A stretch of DNA of 49,102 bases from Proteobacteria bacterium UBA7415 (GTDB lineage Bacteria; Pseudomonadota; Gammaproteobacteria; Arenicellales; Arenicellaceae). Below, piece by piece: positions 8,743 to 17,494 of the stretch. The stretch lies in the NCBI GenBank assembly GCA_002470515.1, contig DKML01000002.1, positions 1 through 49,102 of the forward strand, written 5' to 3'. Under the pieces are notes generated by a model that did no database searches, was not told the DNA's origin, and saw nothing but the letters and a program-made list of their open reading frames with translations. Position 1 is the first letter of the stretch. Every line of letters starts with the position of its first letter. The position numbers and the translations under genes are program-made.

Positions 8743-9672
8743 TCAAACAAGCTCGTTAATCTGTTCGGGAGTTTCTATCACTGCAGTCGCTGACTCTCTG
8801 GAAATACGCTTAATCATTCCGCCAAGCACTCGGCCAGGGCCGCTTTCAATAAACTGTGATGTACCCGCTTCGGTCATTTTACCAACGGTTTCAACCCATC
8901 TTACGGGTGAATCCAGTTGTGAGACTAAATTGGCGCGAATCTGATCGTCCGACGTCGCAATTTCTAAGTTGCAGTTATGGACTACCGGAATCGAAGGCAC
9001 TTTTATGTCGAGCCCTGCAATTCTTTCGTTTAAACGTGCAGAAGCGGGAGCCATTAGCGAGCTGTGAGCTGGAATCGAAACTGGCAGTGGCAGAGCACGT
9101 TTAGCGCCCGCCGCTTTAAGAGCTTCCATTGCCGTAGCAATTCCCGCCGTACTGCCGGCGATAACTACTTGACCAGGTGCGTTGAAATTAACCGCTTGGA
9201 CAATAGCGTCTGGCGTTGACACTTCGCTACAGATGGAGCGTACTTGATCGTCTTCTAAGCCAATAATGGCGGCCATTCCGCCCTCACCTGCTGGTACCGC
9301 TTCTTGCATGTAACGGCCACGATCTCTGACTAATGCTACAGCGTCAGCAAAGTTTAAAGCGCCTGCACAACAAAGAGCAGTATATTCGCCGAGACTGTGA
9401 CCTGCCATGAGGCTAGGTGCTTTGCCGCCGGCTTCTAGCCAGCAACGATATGCCGCTACGCCAGCTGTTAGTAGCGCTGGCTGTGTGTTCTGGGTTTGAG
9501 ATAGTTCTTCGATCGGGCCTTCTTGGGTCATTGCCCAAAGATCTATACCTAAAGCGTCGCTCGCTTCCTTGTAGATATTCTGTACTAGTGGAAATTGTGC
9601 GGCTAGCGCACTAGACATACCGATTGCTTGAGACCCCTGACCAGGGAATACAAATGCGAGAGAATTACTCAT
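8743..9672 (-). CDS. fabD: Malonyl-CoA:ACP transacylase
   Basis: FabD transfers malonyl from CoA to ACP. The 309-residue protein shows the N-terminal FVFPGQGSQ motif, the nucleophile elbow GHSLGEYTAL with Ser93, and the catalytic histidine in SIPAHSSLMAPA (His203). Gene order is plsX, then a 237-nt gap, then fabD. In most relatives fabH fills that position, but no fabH remnant is evident here. Confidence 0.96.
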   Translation of the reverse strand: MSNSLAFVFPGQGSQAIGMSSALAAQFPLVQNIYKEASDALGIDLWAMTQEGPIEELSQTQNTQPALLTAGVAAYRCWLEAGGKAPSLMAGHSLGEYTALCCAGALNFADAVALVRDRGRYMQEAVPAGEGGMAAIIGLEDDQVRSICSEVSTPDAIVQAVNFNAPGQVVIAGSTAGIATAMEALKAAGAKRALPLPVSIPAHSSLMAPASARLNERIAGLDIKVPSIPVVHNCNLEIATSDDQIRANLVSQLDSPVRWVETVGKMTEAGTSQFIESGPGRVLGGMIKRISRESATAVIETPEQINELV

Positions 9673-9757
9673 AAATAATCTAAAACCTGTTTCTGTTGTT
9701 TTTTATGTTGCCTGATCTTCTATTTAAGAATGGACTACTAACGTTGCCAACTTTCTA

Positions 9758-9774
9758 AACCAATGAAATTGGTT
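9758..9774. promoter_or_regulatory. Inverted repeat between plsX and fabD
   Basis: AACCAAT (9758-9764) and ATTGGTT (9768-9774) are perfect 7-bp arms around GAA, upstream of fabD on the minus strand. No T-run follows, so an operator or RNA hairpin is likelier than a terminator. A second short dyad, GTACAG-A-CTGTAC, is at 9845-9857. Confidence 0.35.
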
Positions 9775-9909
9775 AATGCAGATGAATAACTTTAGCATGA
9801 ATTGGCCAAGAATCATCTATCCCTGTTTGTTGAGTAATTTGAGGGTACAGACTGTACGCCGTTGACCATTCAGTGTTACTCACGCGTACGGGGAAGTTGT
9901 TTAGAACGT

Positions 9910-10980
9910 TTAGATATTATGCGCTGCTTCCTCTTCTGGCATATTGGCTTGAGATTCAAACAAAGCCACGCCTTCTGCCAACTGACCAATGATATTGCGC
10001 TTAGCCTGAGTTGCTGCTTCCACAATGGCGTACTCGAAACCAACACTGTCGGTTCCGCCATGGCTTTTAATTACAATTCCGTTTAGCCCCATCAAAGTGG
10101 CACCATTGTGCGAACGGGGGTCTAAGCGGCTTTGCATTCTCTTGAATACGCTTTTAGCCATTAAGGCGTTGATTTTAGTGAACCATGAGCGGGTGAATTC
10201 TTCTTTGAGTACGGTCATTACCATTTTAGCCGTACCTTCGCTGGCTTTAAGCGCAACATTTCCTTCAAAGCCGTCAGTCACAATCACGTCTACTTTACCG
10301 CTGTAGAGCTCGTCGCCTTCAATAAAGCCGACATAATTGAGTTTAGTCGCGCCTATGAGCTGCGCAGCGCCCTTGATTTTTTCGCTGCCTTTCATTTCTT
10401 CAGCGCCTACGTTCAGTAACGCGATGCTGGGAGATTCAATTCGGCGAGTAGCGCGCGCTAAGACCATGCCCATCACTGCAAACTGTTTTAAAAGTTCTGG
10501 CGGTGAATCTACATTAGCGCCAAGGTCGAGCATCAAAACGCTCTTGGTAGGGTCAATGCACGGCATAGTCGTACAAATAGCAGGTCGGTCAACACCTGCA
10601 ATAGTTCTAAGCACAAAGCGAGCTGTTGCCATCAGAGCGCCTGTATTGCCTGCACTAACGGCCGCTTGTGCCGTTCCCTCTTTTACAAGGTTAATGGCGA
10701 CACGCATAGAGGAATCTTTTTTACGTTTTAGCGCTTTGGCCGGCGGTTCGTCCATTCCAACCTCTTCGCTAGCGTGCTGAATGGTCAACTTGCCTGAGGC
10801 AAGTAATGATTGGCCCTGCGCGTCTTGTATAGCTTGGTTTACCTGGCTTTCTTCGCCAACCATTGTTATGGAAAACGCAGCGTTGGATTTTTTATTTAAA
10901 AAAGCTATGACTGCAGGAGTAGTAACGGATAGACCGAAGTCACCGCCCATAGCGTCAATTGCAATTACAACAGGGTTCAT
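9910..10980 (-). CDS. plsX: Phosphate acyltransferase PlsX
   Basis: PlsX makes acyl-phosphate from acyl-ACP for the PlsY step of phosphatidic acid synthesis. The 356-residue protein opens with IAIDAMGGDFG and contains the conserved SAGNTGALMA and GATLMGLNGIVIKSHGG motifs. Length is normal; the start has an AAGAG-type ribosome binding site. It lies downstream of rpmF, but a clear terminator stands between them, so it may have its own promoter. Confidence 0.95.
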   Translation of the reverse strand: MNPVVIAIDAMGGDFGLSVTTPAVIAFLNKKSNAAFSITMVGEESQVNQAIQDAQGQSLLASGKLTIQHASEEVGMDEPPAKALKRKKDSSMRVAINLVKEGTAQAAVSAGNTGALMATARFVLRTIAGVDRPAICTTMPCIDPTKSVLMLDLGANVDSPPELLKQFAVMGMVLARATRRIESPSIALLNVGAEEMKGSEKIKGAAQLIGATKLNYVGFIEGDELYSGKVDVIVTDGFEGNVALKASEGTAKMVMTVLKEEFTRSWFTKINALMAKSVFKRMQSRLDPRSHNGATLMGLNGIVIKSHGGTDSVGFEYAIVEAATQAKRNIIGQLAEGVALFESQANMPEEEAAHNI

Positions 10981-11316
10981 TAGCTAGACTCTTGGAGAGG
11001 TTGGTCTTTGAATGTTTGTTTTGGCAGGTACATAGTCGATTAGTTTAATCGAAACGCGGCGGATATCACACAATTGTTTATGAAGACGGCCCTTAAGATG
11101 TTCGATTAGTGCTGTATGAGCATGGCATTCCGAATGCTGAACCAGTCATTACGGACGGGTTACCTCACTGCAATACAGCTATTTCAGTGCAGAACTAAAA
11201 GAAAAGGCCCCAAATAATCGGGGCCTTTCGCGCGCAATTAAAAATTGCTCCGCTTGTTCTGTAATCTTGTTTTAAAAGCTAACGCTCTTAAAGCTCAATT
11301 CAGAAATAATTCGGTG
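10981..11316. other. rpmF-plsX intergenic region with terminator and dyad
   Basis: This 336-nt gap has no coding frame. It holds the rpmF terminator at 11203-11228 and, just past it on the minus strand, an imperfect dyad at 11166-11189 with CACTG/CAGTG and AATA/TATT arms. A candidate -35 TTGCAG and -10 TAATGA separated by 16 bp overlap that dyad on the minus strand and could drive plsX; this is weak evidence. Confidence 0.45.
11203..11228 (-). terminator. Rho-independent terminator after rpmF
   Basis: Perfect 9-bp arms AAAGGCCCC (11203-11211) and GGGGCCTTT (11220-11228) enclose an 8-nt loop. Read on the minus strand the stem runs into TTTTCTTTTAG. It lies about 90 nt after the rpmF stop. A strong terminator between rpmF and plsX is unexpected because these are often co-transcribed. 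Confidence 0.85.
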
Positions 11317-11499
11317 TTAACTTGCTACCTTAACGTTAACTACTTTCTTGCCACGGTAGTAACCAGTAGCAGTAACTTGATGACGCTTGTGAAGCTCACC
11401 AGTCATTGAGTCGGTAGAAAGTGTTGGTTCGTCCATCGCATCGTGCGAACGGCGCATACCACGTCGTGAAACTGATTTTTTACTCTTTTGAACGGCCAT
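11317..11499 (-). CDS. rpmF: 50S ribosomal protein L32
   Basis: L32 is a small basic protein of the large ribosomal subunit. The 60-residue sequence begins [20 protein letters not shown] and continues with [17 protein letters not shown], typical of proteobacterial L32 without the zinc cysteines. A strong GAGAGG ribosome binding site precedes the ATG, and a consensus promoter lies at 11573-11601. The usual upstream partner yceD (DUF177) is not present. Confidence 0.97.
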   Translation of the reverse strand: MAVQKSKKSVSRRGMRRSHDAMDEPTLSTDSMTGELHKRHQVTATGYYRGKKVVNVKVAS

Positions 11500-11572
11500 T
11501 AGGAACCTCTCACTATTACTTGTGTAGACCCATGCAGCAGAATGCGTGCTGAGCCAGAATTTAGATGGCGGG

Positions 11573-11601
11573 ATAATATAGAGCTAGTCCCCTTGTGTCA
11601 A
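11573..11601 (-). promoter_or_regulatory. Consensus sigma-70 promoter for rpmF
   Basis: On the minus strand TTGACA (11596-11601) is followed by exactly 17 bp and TATTAT (11573-11578). Transcription would start near 11566, about 67 nt before the rpmF start. This near-perfect promoter explains how rpmF is expressed without yceD upstream. Confidence 0.8.
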
Positions 11602-11750
11602 AGCAATCTCGTTGATTTATTAAGGTTTTTTGGTTTGAAAGTGACTCACTTAACATAAGTGAGAGCCATACAAAATATCCCAAGAATAAAACTGAGCACT
11701 TGCCTTGTTAAAACTCACTGCATCGAGCAAAACTAATGGCTATCTAAGCG

Positions 11751-12509
11751 CTAAGGCGATGTTAGCATTTCTGTTAGCGTTCGTGCTCCAACCACTTGAC
11801 TGGCATACAAGTCCCTTAATATACGGTCTTGACTGAGTTTTTGATGTAACTCATTTAAGAGAGATGGGTGCTCTCGTGCAGAAGCAAGAATTCGTCTAGT
11901 TTGTTCCTTGCTAATTTCGATGTCGCACGTATCAGTCAACTGATCTGTAGTCGTTAGACCAGGAACGAGATAGGCACAACGCCCACGGATCAACTCTTGT
12001 ACTTGAAAGGGAATTATACCGTGCACAGTTAGGCGGTATTGCGGAGCACCCCCTATCGCGGCTCGATTAACTTCGTGGGAATTGTAGTAAAGAAAAAGAC
12101 CTGAGCGCGTGCTGGCATCGCCCACCAAATCTACGTTTGCAGTGGATTTTAAAACCTCGTAGGTAGCCATACTGGCAACAAATGGATAAATTTGTGATGC
12201 CTGATAGAGTGATACCACGAGGTCGCTTGGCTTATCTATAGGAGCATCATCCCATAATTTAAGTGCATTTAGTCCGTGCTGCTTCACCTGCAAGAGCATA
12301 TCAATACGCCATTGAGACCCAGTCAAGTCAGCCTGTAAGTCATTGCTCAGTTGTTGAACGTAAATCTCAGCATTCTGCTGGCGTAGCCGCTCCTCGTTCC
12401 AGCGATCAAGCTGGAACCCCATAAATAAACCAAGCACTAAAACAAAGAGTTCAAGCAGACCGACTTTTAAGTTGCCAGACGCCAAACTTTTAATGAATCT
12501 TGTGAGCAA
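11751..12509 (-). CDS. DUF6090-like single-pass membrane protein of unknown function
   Basis: The 252-residue protein has one strongly hydrophobic segment near residues 14-32 (VGLLELFVLVLGLFMGFQL) followed by DRWNEER, the signature layout of DUF6090-type proteins, then a mainly helical soluble domain with two cysteines in the C-terminal half (RGRCAYL, DTCDIE). The start is TTG with a GGGG box 7-8 nt upstream; there is no in-frame ATG before the membrane segment. It lies alone, between rpmF and the acylase, about 70 nt from the latter on the same strand. Function is unknown; the family assignment rests on the LELF...DRWNE motif only. Confidence 0.7.
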   Translation of the reverse strand: MLTRFIKSLASGNLKVGLLELFVLVLGLFMGFQLDRWNEERLRQQNAEIYVQQLSNDLQADLTGSQWRIDMLLQVKQHGLNALKLWDDAPIDKPSDLVVSLYQASQIYPFVASMATYEVLKSTANVDLVGDASTRSGLFLYYNSHEVNRAAIGGAPQYRLTVHGIIPFQVQELIRGRCAYLVPGLTTTDQLTDTCDIEISKEQTRRILASAREHPSLLNELHQKLSQDRILRDLYASQVVGARTLTEMLTSP

Positions 12510-12578
12510 GGTGATACCCCATTTCGGTGAGTAGCTTTAATATTTAAACGAGAAGGACTATCCCCTATTCTTCCCGTT

Positions 12579-14864
12579 CTATTCCGTCAAGTTTAGGCTT
12601 CGCAGATCTGGATTGTCAGCGATATCTTCCTCATGAAAAGGAAAATCAATCCACTCGCCTTTTGAATACAACTCAGTCTGGTCAGCGTAGTGAGGACTAT
12701 CAGGTTCTTGTGATTGGCTGTACGTAAGTAGACCTCTTGGGTTTACTGTGCCGTTGTCGTCCCATGAAACGATCTCCATGATGCTGTTGCCGTGCACAAC
12801 AGGCGTGTACCCAACGCCGGACTCTTCTCTTAACGGAGCAATAATCATTGAGAAAGCACCACTCCAGCCCTCGCCTCCTGGAATCGCTATCTTGCGCTCA
12901 TTGCGCTGTACATACTGTATGTCACCTAATTTGGCATCAAGTGCGATGCCGACCTTTGTGAGCCGTTGTTGTGCTGTTTCTATTGCGTTAACAAGTGTTT
13001 TAGCTACATCAGGATCAGATGTTTTGAGGCCTGACGGAGTGTTCGTCGGATCTTTGAGATCAAACGGCACCTCAAAAATACTCGAATCAGTTTGCAGTGT
13101 GCGCATGATCTCGGTCCATAGGTGCGCTCCACGACTGTCTACACGGTGTGCTCTATCCCACTGCTCTAATACCTTACAGCTCAATTCAATAGACGTGCGC
13201 TCAGGAGTACATAAGCGTAAAAGGTCACCAAGCAGTAACTCAGCGCCAAAGTTTCGATGGTCATCGATTAAGCTATAGACTGCCGCCGGTTTTACAGGGC
13301 CTGCGCTCAGTATTTCATCAACAAAATGCAGACCTGCGCGAGTTCGTAGACTCCTAGCCGTACCTTCGGAGCCAATAATGGGTGAGTAACCTTCTAACGG
13401 AGCTTTGGGGTTACTGAGCCAATAACTATCATTCGAGTTTGTTACATAGTCGTCGCGTACTAGTCGCGGCATCTTATCAGCTGGCAAAGTGTTAGCGACT
13501 ACGGCTGCGCTAGAGTCACGCCACGCACAATCGGGCCTAGAGCCATCAAGAATAATCATCTTGGCTCGGCCCCATCGTTGCTCTCCAACCTGGCATTCTT
13601 CGATGAGCGCTGCATCTACATTGGGCACGGTTGAGATATCGGCATACATAGCATTACCTTTGCTGTCTGACGCTATGGTGTTAACCCACGAAACACCGCC
13701 AAGGCTAATGGCGTCAATGAGCTCATGTACATCTGTGGCTTGAGACATTTGATGGTAGCTTTCTGCGGCTTGAAAATTGTATAGATTGGCATCTCTAACG
13801 GTATACGCCGTTGTCTCATCCCAAACCAGATTCTCATGCACCACAATCGGCCCATAGTGGCTAAAGTAGACGTCTATTGCCTGTCCGTTGGCAAGGGTGA
13901 CTTGCCTAGCTTCCATTTTGCGAAAACCGTCTTTAAATCGGTACTGGGTAGGATCGTTTGGGTGCAGATCCAACTTGTAGAGTGTTGCCCGCATGCCGGT
14001 GGACACTGTGTGGGTCCACGCTACATCTTTGTTAAAGCCAATAGAAACACCTGCTGTGGTAAACAGGCTGACACCCATAATGTCGATTTCGCCTGGAAGA
14101 GTTATATGAATCAGGTGAAAGCGCGATGGCCCAGCCCATGGATAATGTGGATTACCGAACAAGATCCCACGCCCATTGTCGGTAACGGCCTTGCCAAACG
14201 CGACGGCGTTACTCGCAAGCGGTAGATCATTCACATCGCTTATTGATGCTCCCTTACTCGGCAAGGCTTTATCGGAAATCTCACCGGCTTTAGGCGGTTG
14301 CGCTGTTGCGATATTTGCGGTGTACCGACCTAAGCCATAGCGAATGCCTACGCCTACAGTTAAGCGCGCCATGTCGTCGATCGTAATGGGCTTCACCCAT
14401 TCAGCGTTTGCGCAAGATGCGGGTAAGGCGTCTTTATGATCAGCTAAATAACGGTTGTAGCCTGCCACGTAACCCGCATTGAATATCTTTGCTCGTTCGG
14501 TTTGAGATACATTGTATTGTGCAACCAGCGCATCAGTAACGACGGCTTGATGAAAAATATCGCTTGCCTGTTGCTGATCGCCAAAATATTTCATTGAGCT
14601 GCCATTCACCACAACCACATCTCGTGCGATAACGCACACGCCGTCGGTGGCTGTTGCGTAAGCGTATCCATAACCAAGGCTCATCCAGTCATCCGCTTTT
14701 ACGTGCGGTATACCGTAACTGGTCCATCGAATATCGACATCAATGTTGCTGCTGGGCTTCAATTTAATCGCCGCATCGACGGCCGACTTGTGCGATGTGC
14801 TGTGTTGAGAGCAGGCGGTTAGAAATAGTAAAACGGCACTCACTCTAAATAGGGTTTTAATCAT
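12579..14864 (-). CDS. Penicillin acylase family protein, PvdQ/AHL-acylase-like, predicted lipoprotein
   Basis: This 761-residue N-terminal nucleophile hydrolase is made as a precursor that cuts itself into alpha and beta chains. The predicted beta-chain nucleophile is Ser218 in LASNAVAFGK. The following NPHYPWAGPSRFHLIHITLP and VAWTHTVSTG match PvdQ-type acyl-homoserine-lactone acylases closely. The N-terminus is a lipoprotein signal with lipobox LTAC (Cys18), so it should be membrane-anchored in the periplasm. PvdQ relatives cleave acyl chains from AHL signals or siderophore precursors. No siderophore or luxI/luxR genes are visible here, so signal quenching or acyl-amide scavenging is an inference. 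A GAGG ribosome binding site precedes the ATG. Confidence 0.9.
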   Translation of the reverse strand: MIKTLFRVSAVLLFLTACSQHSTSHKSAVDAAIKLKPSSNIDVDIRWTSYGIPHVKADDWMSLGYGYAYATATDGVCVIARDVVVVNGSSMKYFGDQQQASDIFHQAVVTDALVAQYNVSQTERAKIFNAGYVAGYNRYLADHKDALPASCANAEWVKPITIDDMARLTVGVGIRYGLGRYTANIATAQPPKAGEISDKALPSKGASISDVNDLPLASNAVAFGKAVTDNGRGILFGNPHYPWAGPSRFHLIHITLPGEIDIMGVSLFTTAGVSIGFNKDVAWTHTVSTGMRATLYKLDLHPNDPTQYRFKDGFRKMEARQVTLANGQAIDVYFSHYGPIVVHENLVWDETTAYTVRDANLYNFQAAESYHQMSQATDVHELIDAISLGGVSWVNTIASDSKGNAMYADISTVPNVDAALIEECQVGEQRWGRAKMIILDGSRPDCAWRDSSAAVVANTLPADKMPRLVRDDYVTNSNDSYWLSNPKAPLEGYSPIIGSEGTARSLRTRAGLHFVDEILSAGPVKPAAVYSLIDDHRNFGAELLLGDLLRLCTPERTSIELSCKVLEQWDRAHRVDSRGAHLWTEIMRTLQTDSSIFEVPFDLKDPTNTPSGLKTSDPDVAKTLVNAIETAQQRLTKVGIALDAKLGDIQYVQRNERKIAIPGGEGWSGAFSMIIAPLREESGVGYTPVVHGNSIMEIVSWDDNGTVNPRGLLTYSQSQEPDSPHYADQTELYSKGEWIDFPFHEEDIADNPDLRSLNLTE

Positions 14865-15410
14865 TGCTTGCAGCCTCTTCTTTGCACCAAGCCTTGGCAG
14901 CTCGCGCTAAATGGATTGAATCGCGCCCTCATAATAAGAAAGTACACACTGAAAATCTCGGGTCGAGAACGCTAAGTATCAGACGCTAATCTTCTACTTT
15001 AGATTGCGTAGTGTCAACTTGAGGCTCTTTGCCGGGATATTGAATGTGGTTGTTACCCTAATGCTATGAGTAGCCGGCCGTTTGTGGCTGAAATGCGTAT
15101 GAGCACGCATCGACACAAATTGATAACAGTTAAGTCAAAAACTTAGATCATCCGACATCTCCTTGACCACCTTTAGGTTAGACAGTGTTGTGTGCGATAC
15201 GGATAAAGGCAGAACGAAAACTATACATCCTAAATCTTTGCGGTCAGGGTGTTACGTTTTAGTTACTTACTAATGACCATCACACTGGCCTGTTGTTGCG
15301 GTTGAACGGGGCGTTAATATTGAAAGGTGAGATTGGTTCCTATGCTCACAAACACGGTGGCTTACTTGGTTTTAGCCATCAATCATTGCAGTTAATAACG
15401 AGAAAATAAT
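14865..15410. other. Divergent promoter region between acylase and permease
   Basis: This 546-nt region between divergently transcribed genes holds no coding frame that I can support. It contains a dyad ATGCGT-N6-ACGCAT at 15093-15110 and a TTGACA on the minus strand at 15013-15018 that could be the -35 box of the acylase gene, although no good -10 lies at the right distance. Confidence 0.45.
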
Positions 15411-16790
15411 ATGCTGATTAAAAGACCCGAAGGAGAAGTTCAACCAGGTGTTAGATGGGGGCCGTTTACCATGCGCATCCCTTTAATTCATTTGCGCTTT
15501 TCGTTAGTTGATATGTTGCAGGGCTTTGCTGTAGCTGGAGCAACCGGGTTGGCATTAGTGCCCTACTTCATGGCTTTGTTGGGCTTAGACTTTCAAGAAG
15601 CCGTTGTTATGGCCATGTTTCACAGCCTACTTATATCGTTCTCTTGGATGTTCTTTGGTGACCCCTACGCGCCTGGATGGCTTACCCCCGCTATTCCGTT
15701 CGTTGTGGCGTTTATCACCGCCCCGGCCTATTTAGGCGATCATACGTCTCAGTTTCAGGCGATGACGGCGTTGTCGTTAAACTTTGCGTTTATTCTCATA
15801 GTGTTGGGCGTTACCGGACTCGGAGCAAAACTGATTAAGGTCGTCCCCAATGTGTTTAAGGGCGGGATCATTCTCGGCGCAGCCATTGCAGCGTTTTTGC
15901 GCGTAACTAAAGATGGCGATGCGGCAAACGTTTTCCAATCAGCACCCATTGCAGGCACTTTAGGCGTATTTGTATGTTTGATTTTTGCGTTTTCTAAGCC
16001 AATTCAAGAGCTCGCTGCCAGCAATAAATCACTCGCTAAAATTCTTGGATTGGGTCTTCTACCAGGATTCATTATTGCAGGAACCGTTGGGTTCTTTACC
16101 GGCGAGTTTGAGTACAACATTCGTTGGGAACTATTAGACGTGGTCGGAGCATCTGCGTCTCTGTGGGCTAAAGCTTCTCCGTTTTCAATCGGATGGCCTT
16201 CAATGGATACTATGCTCGCAGCTTTTCCTCTGTCGCTTATCACCTACATCCTATTTTTTGGTGATGTGATAACGGGCAATGAAATGATAGAACAAGCGCA
16301 AAAAGAACGACCCGATGAAAAACTAGAAATTAACCCCAGTAGAGCACACATGGCTACGGGCATACGTAATGTCTTAATGGGTATCGCAGCGCCCTTTTTC
16401 GCCACACAGGGCGTGTTATGGACCGGCATACAAGTTGTGCTGCTAAAACGTTGGACTTTAGGCCGAGATAAAGTCGATTCATTGTTTGACAGTATCGGCA
16501 GCTACTACGCGTTCGGCTTACCGTTTCTGTTTATATTCTTGCCGTTTGTAACATTGCTCCAGCCCTTACTATCACTAGAACTGGCCGTTACTCTTATATT
16601 GACCGCATTCGCTTGTGCAACGCTTGCGCTATCTCTGGTCAACGATGCAACGGAGCGCGGCGCGATGGTAATAACGGGCATGGCGTTTAGCATATTTGAG
16701 CCATGGCTCGGTCTACTGATTGGCTTAATTACGGTTGCATCGCTATGCGGCTTTAAGGTGTTTGTTCCTGAAAAGAGTCCCGTGAGCTAA
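15411..16790 (+). CDS. Polytopic membrane permease, NCS2/xanthine-uracil permease-like
   Basis: The 459-residue protein is almost wholly hydrophobic with roughly 11-13 membrane segments. The layout, including the half-helix-like LTPAIPFVVAFITAP stretch, GVTGLGAKLIKVVPNVFKGGIILGAAIAAF and the FGDVITGNEMIEQAQ segment, recalls nucleobase-ascorbate (NCS2) or related SLC26-like permeases. Substrate cannot be read from the sequence. It is divergent from the acylase gene and followed by a secreted NTF2-like gene. A weak CGAG box precedes the ATG. SulP/benzoate permeases are alternative relatives. Confidence 0.65.
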   Translation: MLIKRPEGEVQPGVRWGPFTMRIPLIHLRFSLVDMLQGFAVAGATGLALVPYFMALLGLDFQEAVVMAMFHSLLISFSWMFFGDPYAPGWLTPAIPFVVAFITAPAYLGDHTSQFQAMTALSLNFAFILIVLGVTGLGAKLIKVVPNVFKGGIILGAAIAAFLRVTKDGDAANVFQSAPIAGTLGVFVCLIFAFSKPIQELAASNKSLAKILGLGLLPGFIIAGTVGFFTGEFEYNIRWELLDVVGASASLWAKASPFSIGWPSMDTMLAAFPLSLITYILFFGDVITGNEMIEQAQKERPDEKLEINPSRAHMATGIRNVLMGIAAPFFATQGVLWTGIQVVLLKRWTLGRDKVDSLFDSIGSYYAFGLPFLFIFLPFVTLLQPLLSLELAVTLILTAFACATLALSLVNDATERGAMVITGMAFSIFEPWLGLLIGLITVASLCGFKVFVPEKSPVS

Positions 16791-16940
16791 TACTTCGGAA
16801 TTAGGTTTCGGTATTCAGGTTTAACGAAGAGTTGATATTGAGTCTCCAATGCATGGTGTTGGGGACGTTTTAGCCACAAACTTTAGATCGAAAACCGAGT
16901 TTACTGGAAACATAGATAGTTAGAATCGAGGTTTAATTAC

Positions 16941-17480
16941 ATGAAATATCATAGATGTTTAGCCCTTGTATTGGCATTTTGGTTGCTCTCGAGCTTTTCA
17001 ATACTAAGCCGTGCTGATGAAACAGAAGCAACTAGGCATCTCTTAGTCGGCTCCGAATGCTCAGTCAATACGGGGTCAACGGCCATAAGAGACGCGCGGT
17101 CCGAGTTTAACCTTGCAATTGCTGATCGAGACATCGATTCAATCCAAGCACTTCTTTCTAACGATGTTGTGCTGATCACGGGAACTGATAGCGATGTCTT
17201 TATTGGCAGAGAGGAGCAGCTTAATCTATGGATCAGCGACTTTACTAATGATTCTCGACTGATCTATTTACGCTCACCGAATTGCATTAAATTATCCAAC
17301 CTGCACCCAATCGCTATGGAGTACGCTCGTTGGCGCGGTGCGCGACCAGCTTCAGATAAGAACTTTGTCGGTGGTGATTATGTAGCTAAATGGCGCTTGA
17401 TCGACGACCATTGGACAATTGATGCCGAGACCTACATGACTAACGAATGCGGTGGATCGCTTTGCGGCGGCGAAAAATAA
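16941..17480 (+). CDS. Secreted NTF2-like (SnoaL/DUF4440) protein
   Basis: The 179-residue protein has a clear signal peptide (LALVLAFWLLSSFSILSRA) and then a single NTF2-like cone-fold domain. The DUF4440 pattern is visible as ARSEFNLAIADRDIDSIQALLSNDVVLITG, a G-E-E-Q segment, and YVAKWRLIDDHWTIDAETYM near the end. Four cysteines, two in the mature N-terminus and central part and two in the C-terminal NECGGSLCGG tail, could form disulfides. It starts 150 nt after the permease on the same strand and converges with the ceramidase-like gene 14 nt away. Ligand or activity is unknown. Confidence 0.8.
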   Translation: MKYHRCLALVLAFWLLSSFSILSRADETEATRHLLVGSECSVNTGSTAIRDARSEFNLAIADRDIDSIQALLSNDVVLITGTDSDVFIGREEQLNLWISDFTNDSRLIYLRSPNCIKLSNLHPIAMEYARWRGARPASDKNFVGGDYVAKWRLIDDHWTIDAETYMTNECGGSLCGGEK

Positions 17481-17494
17481 CAAATTTGAAGAGC

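Noticed and set aside
8360..8944. A long open frame on the plus strand, 194 codons
   Set aside because: It lies antisense to fabG and fabD, has no family features, and its composition is what antisense of a coding gene gives.
12748..13278. A 176-codon plus-strand open frame
   Set aside because: It is antisense to the acylase gene and shows no domain signature.
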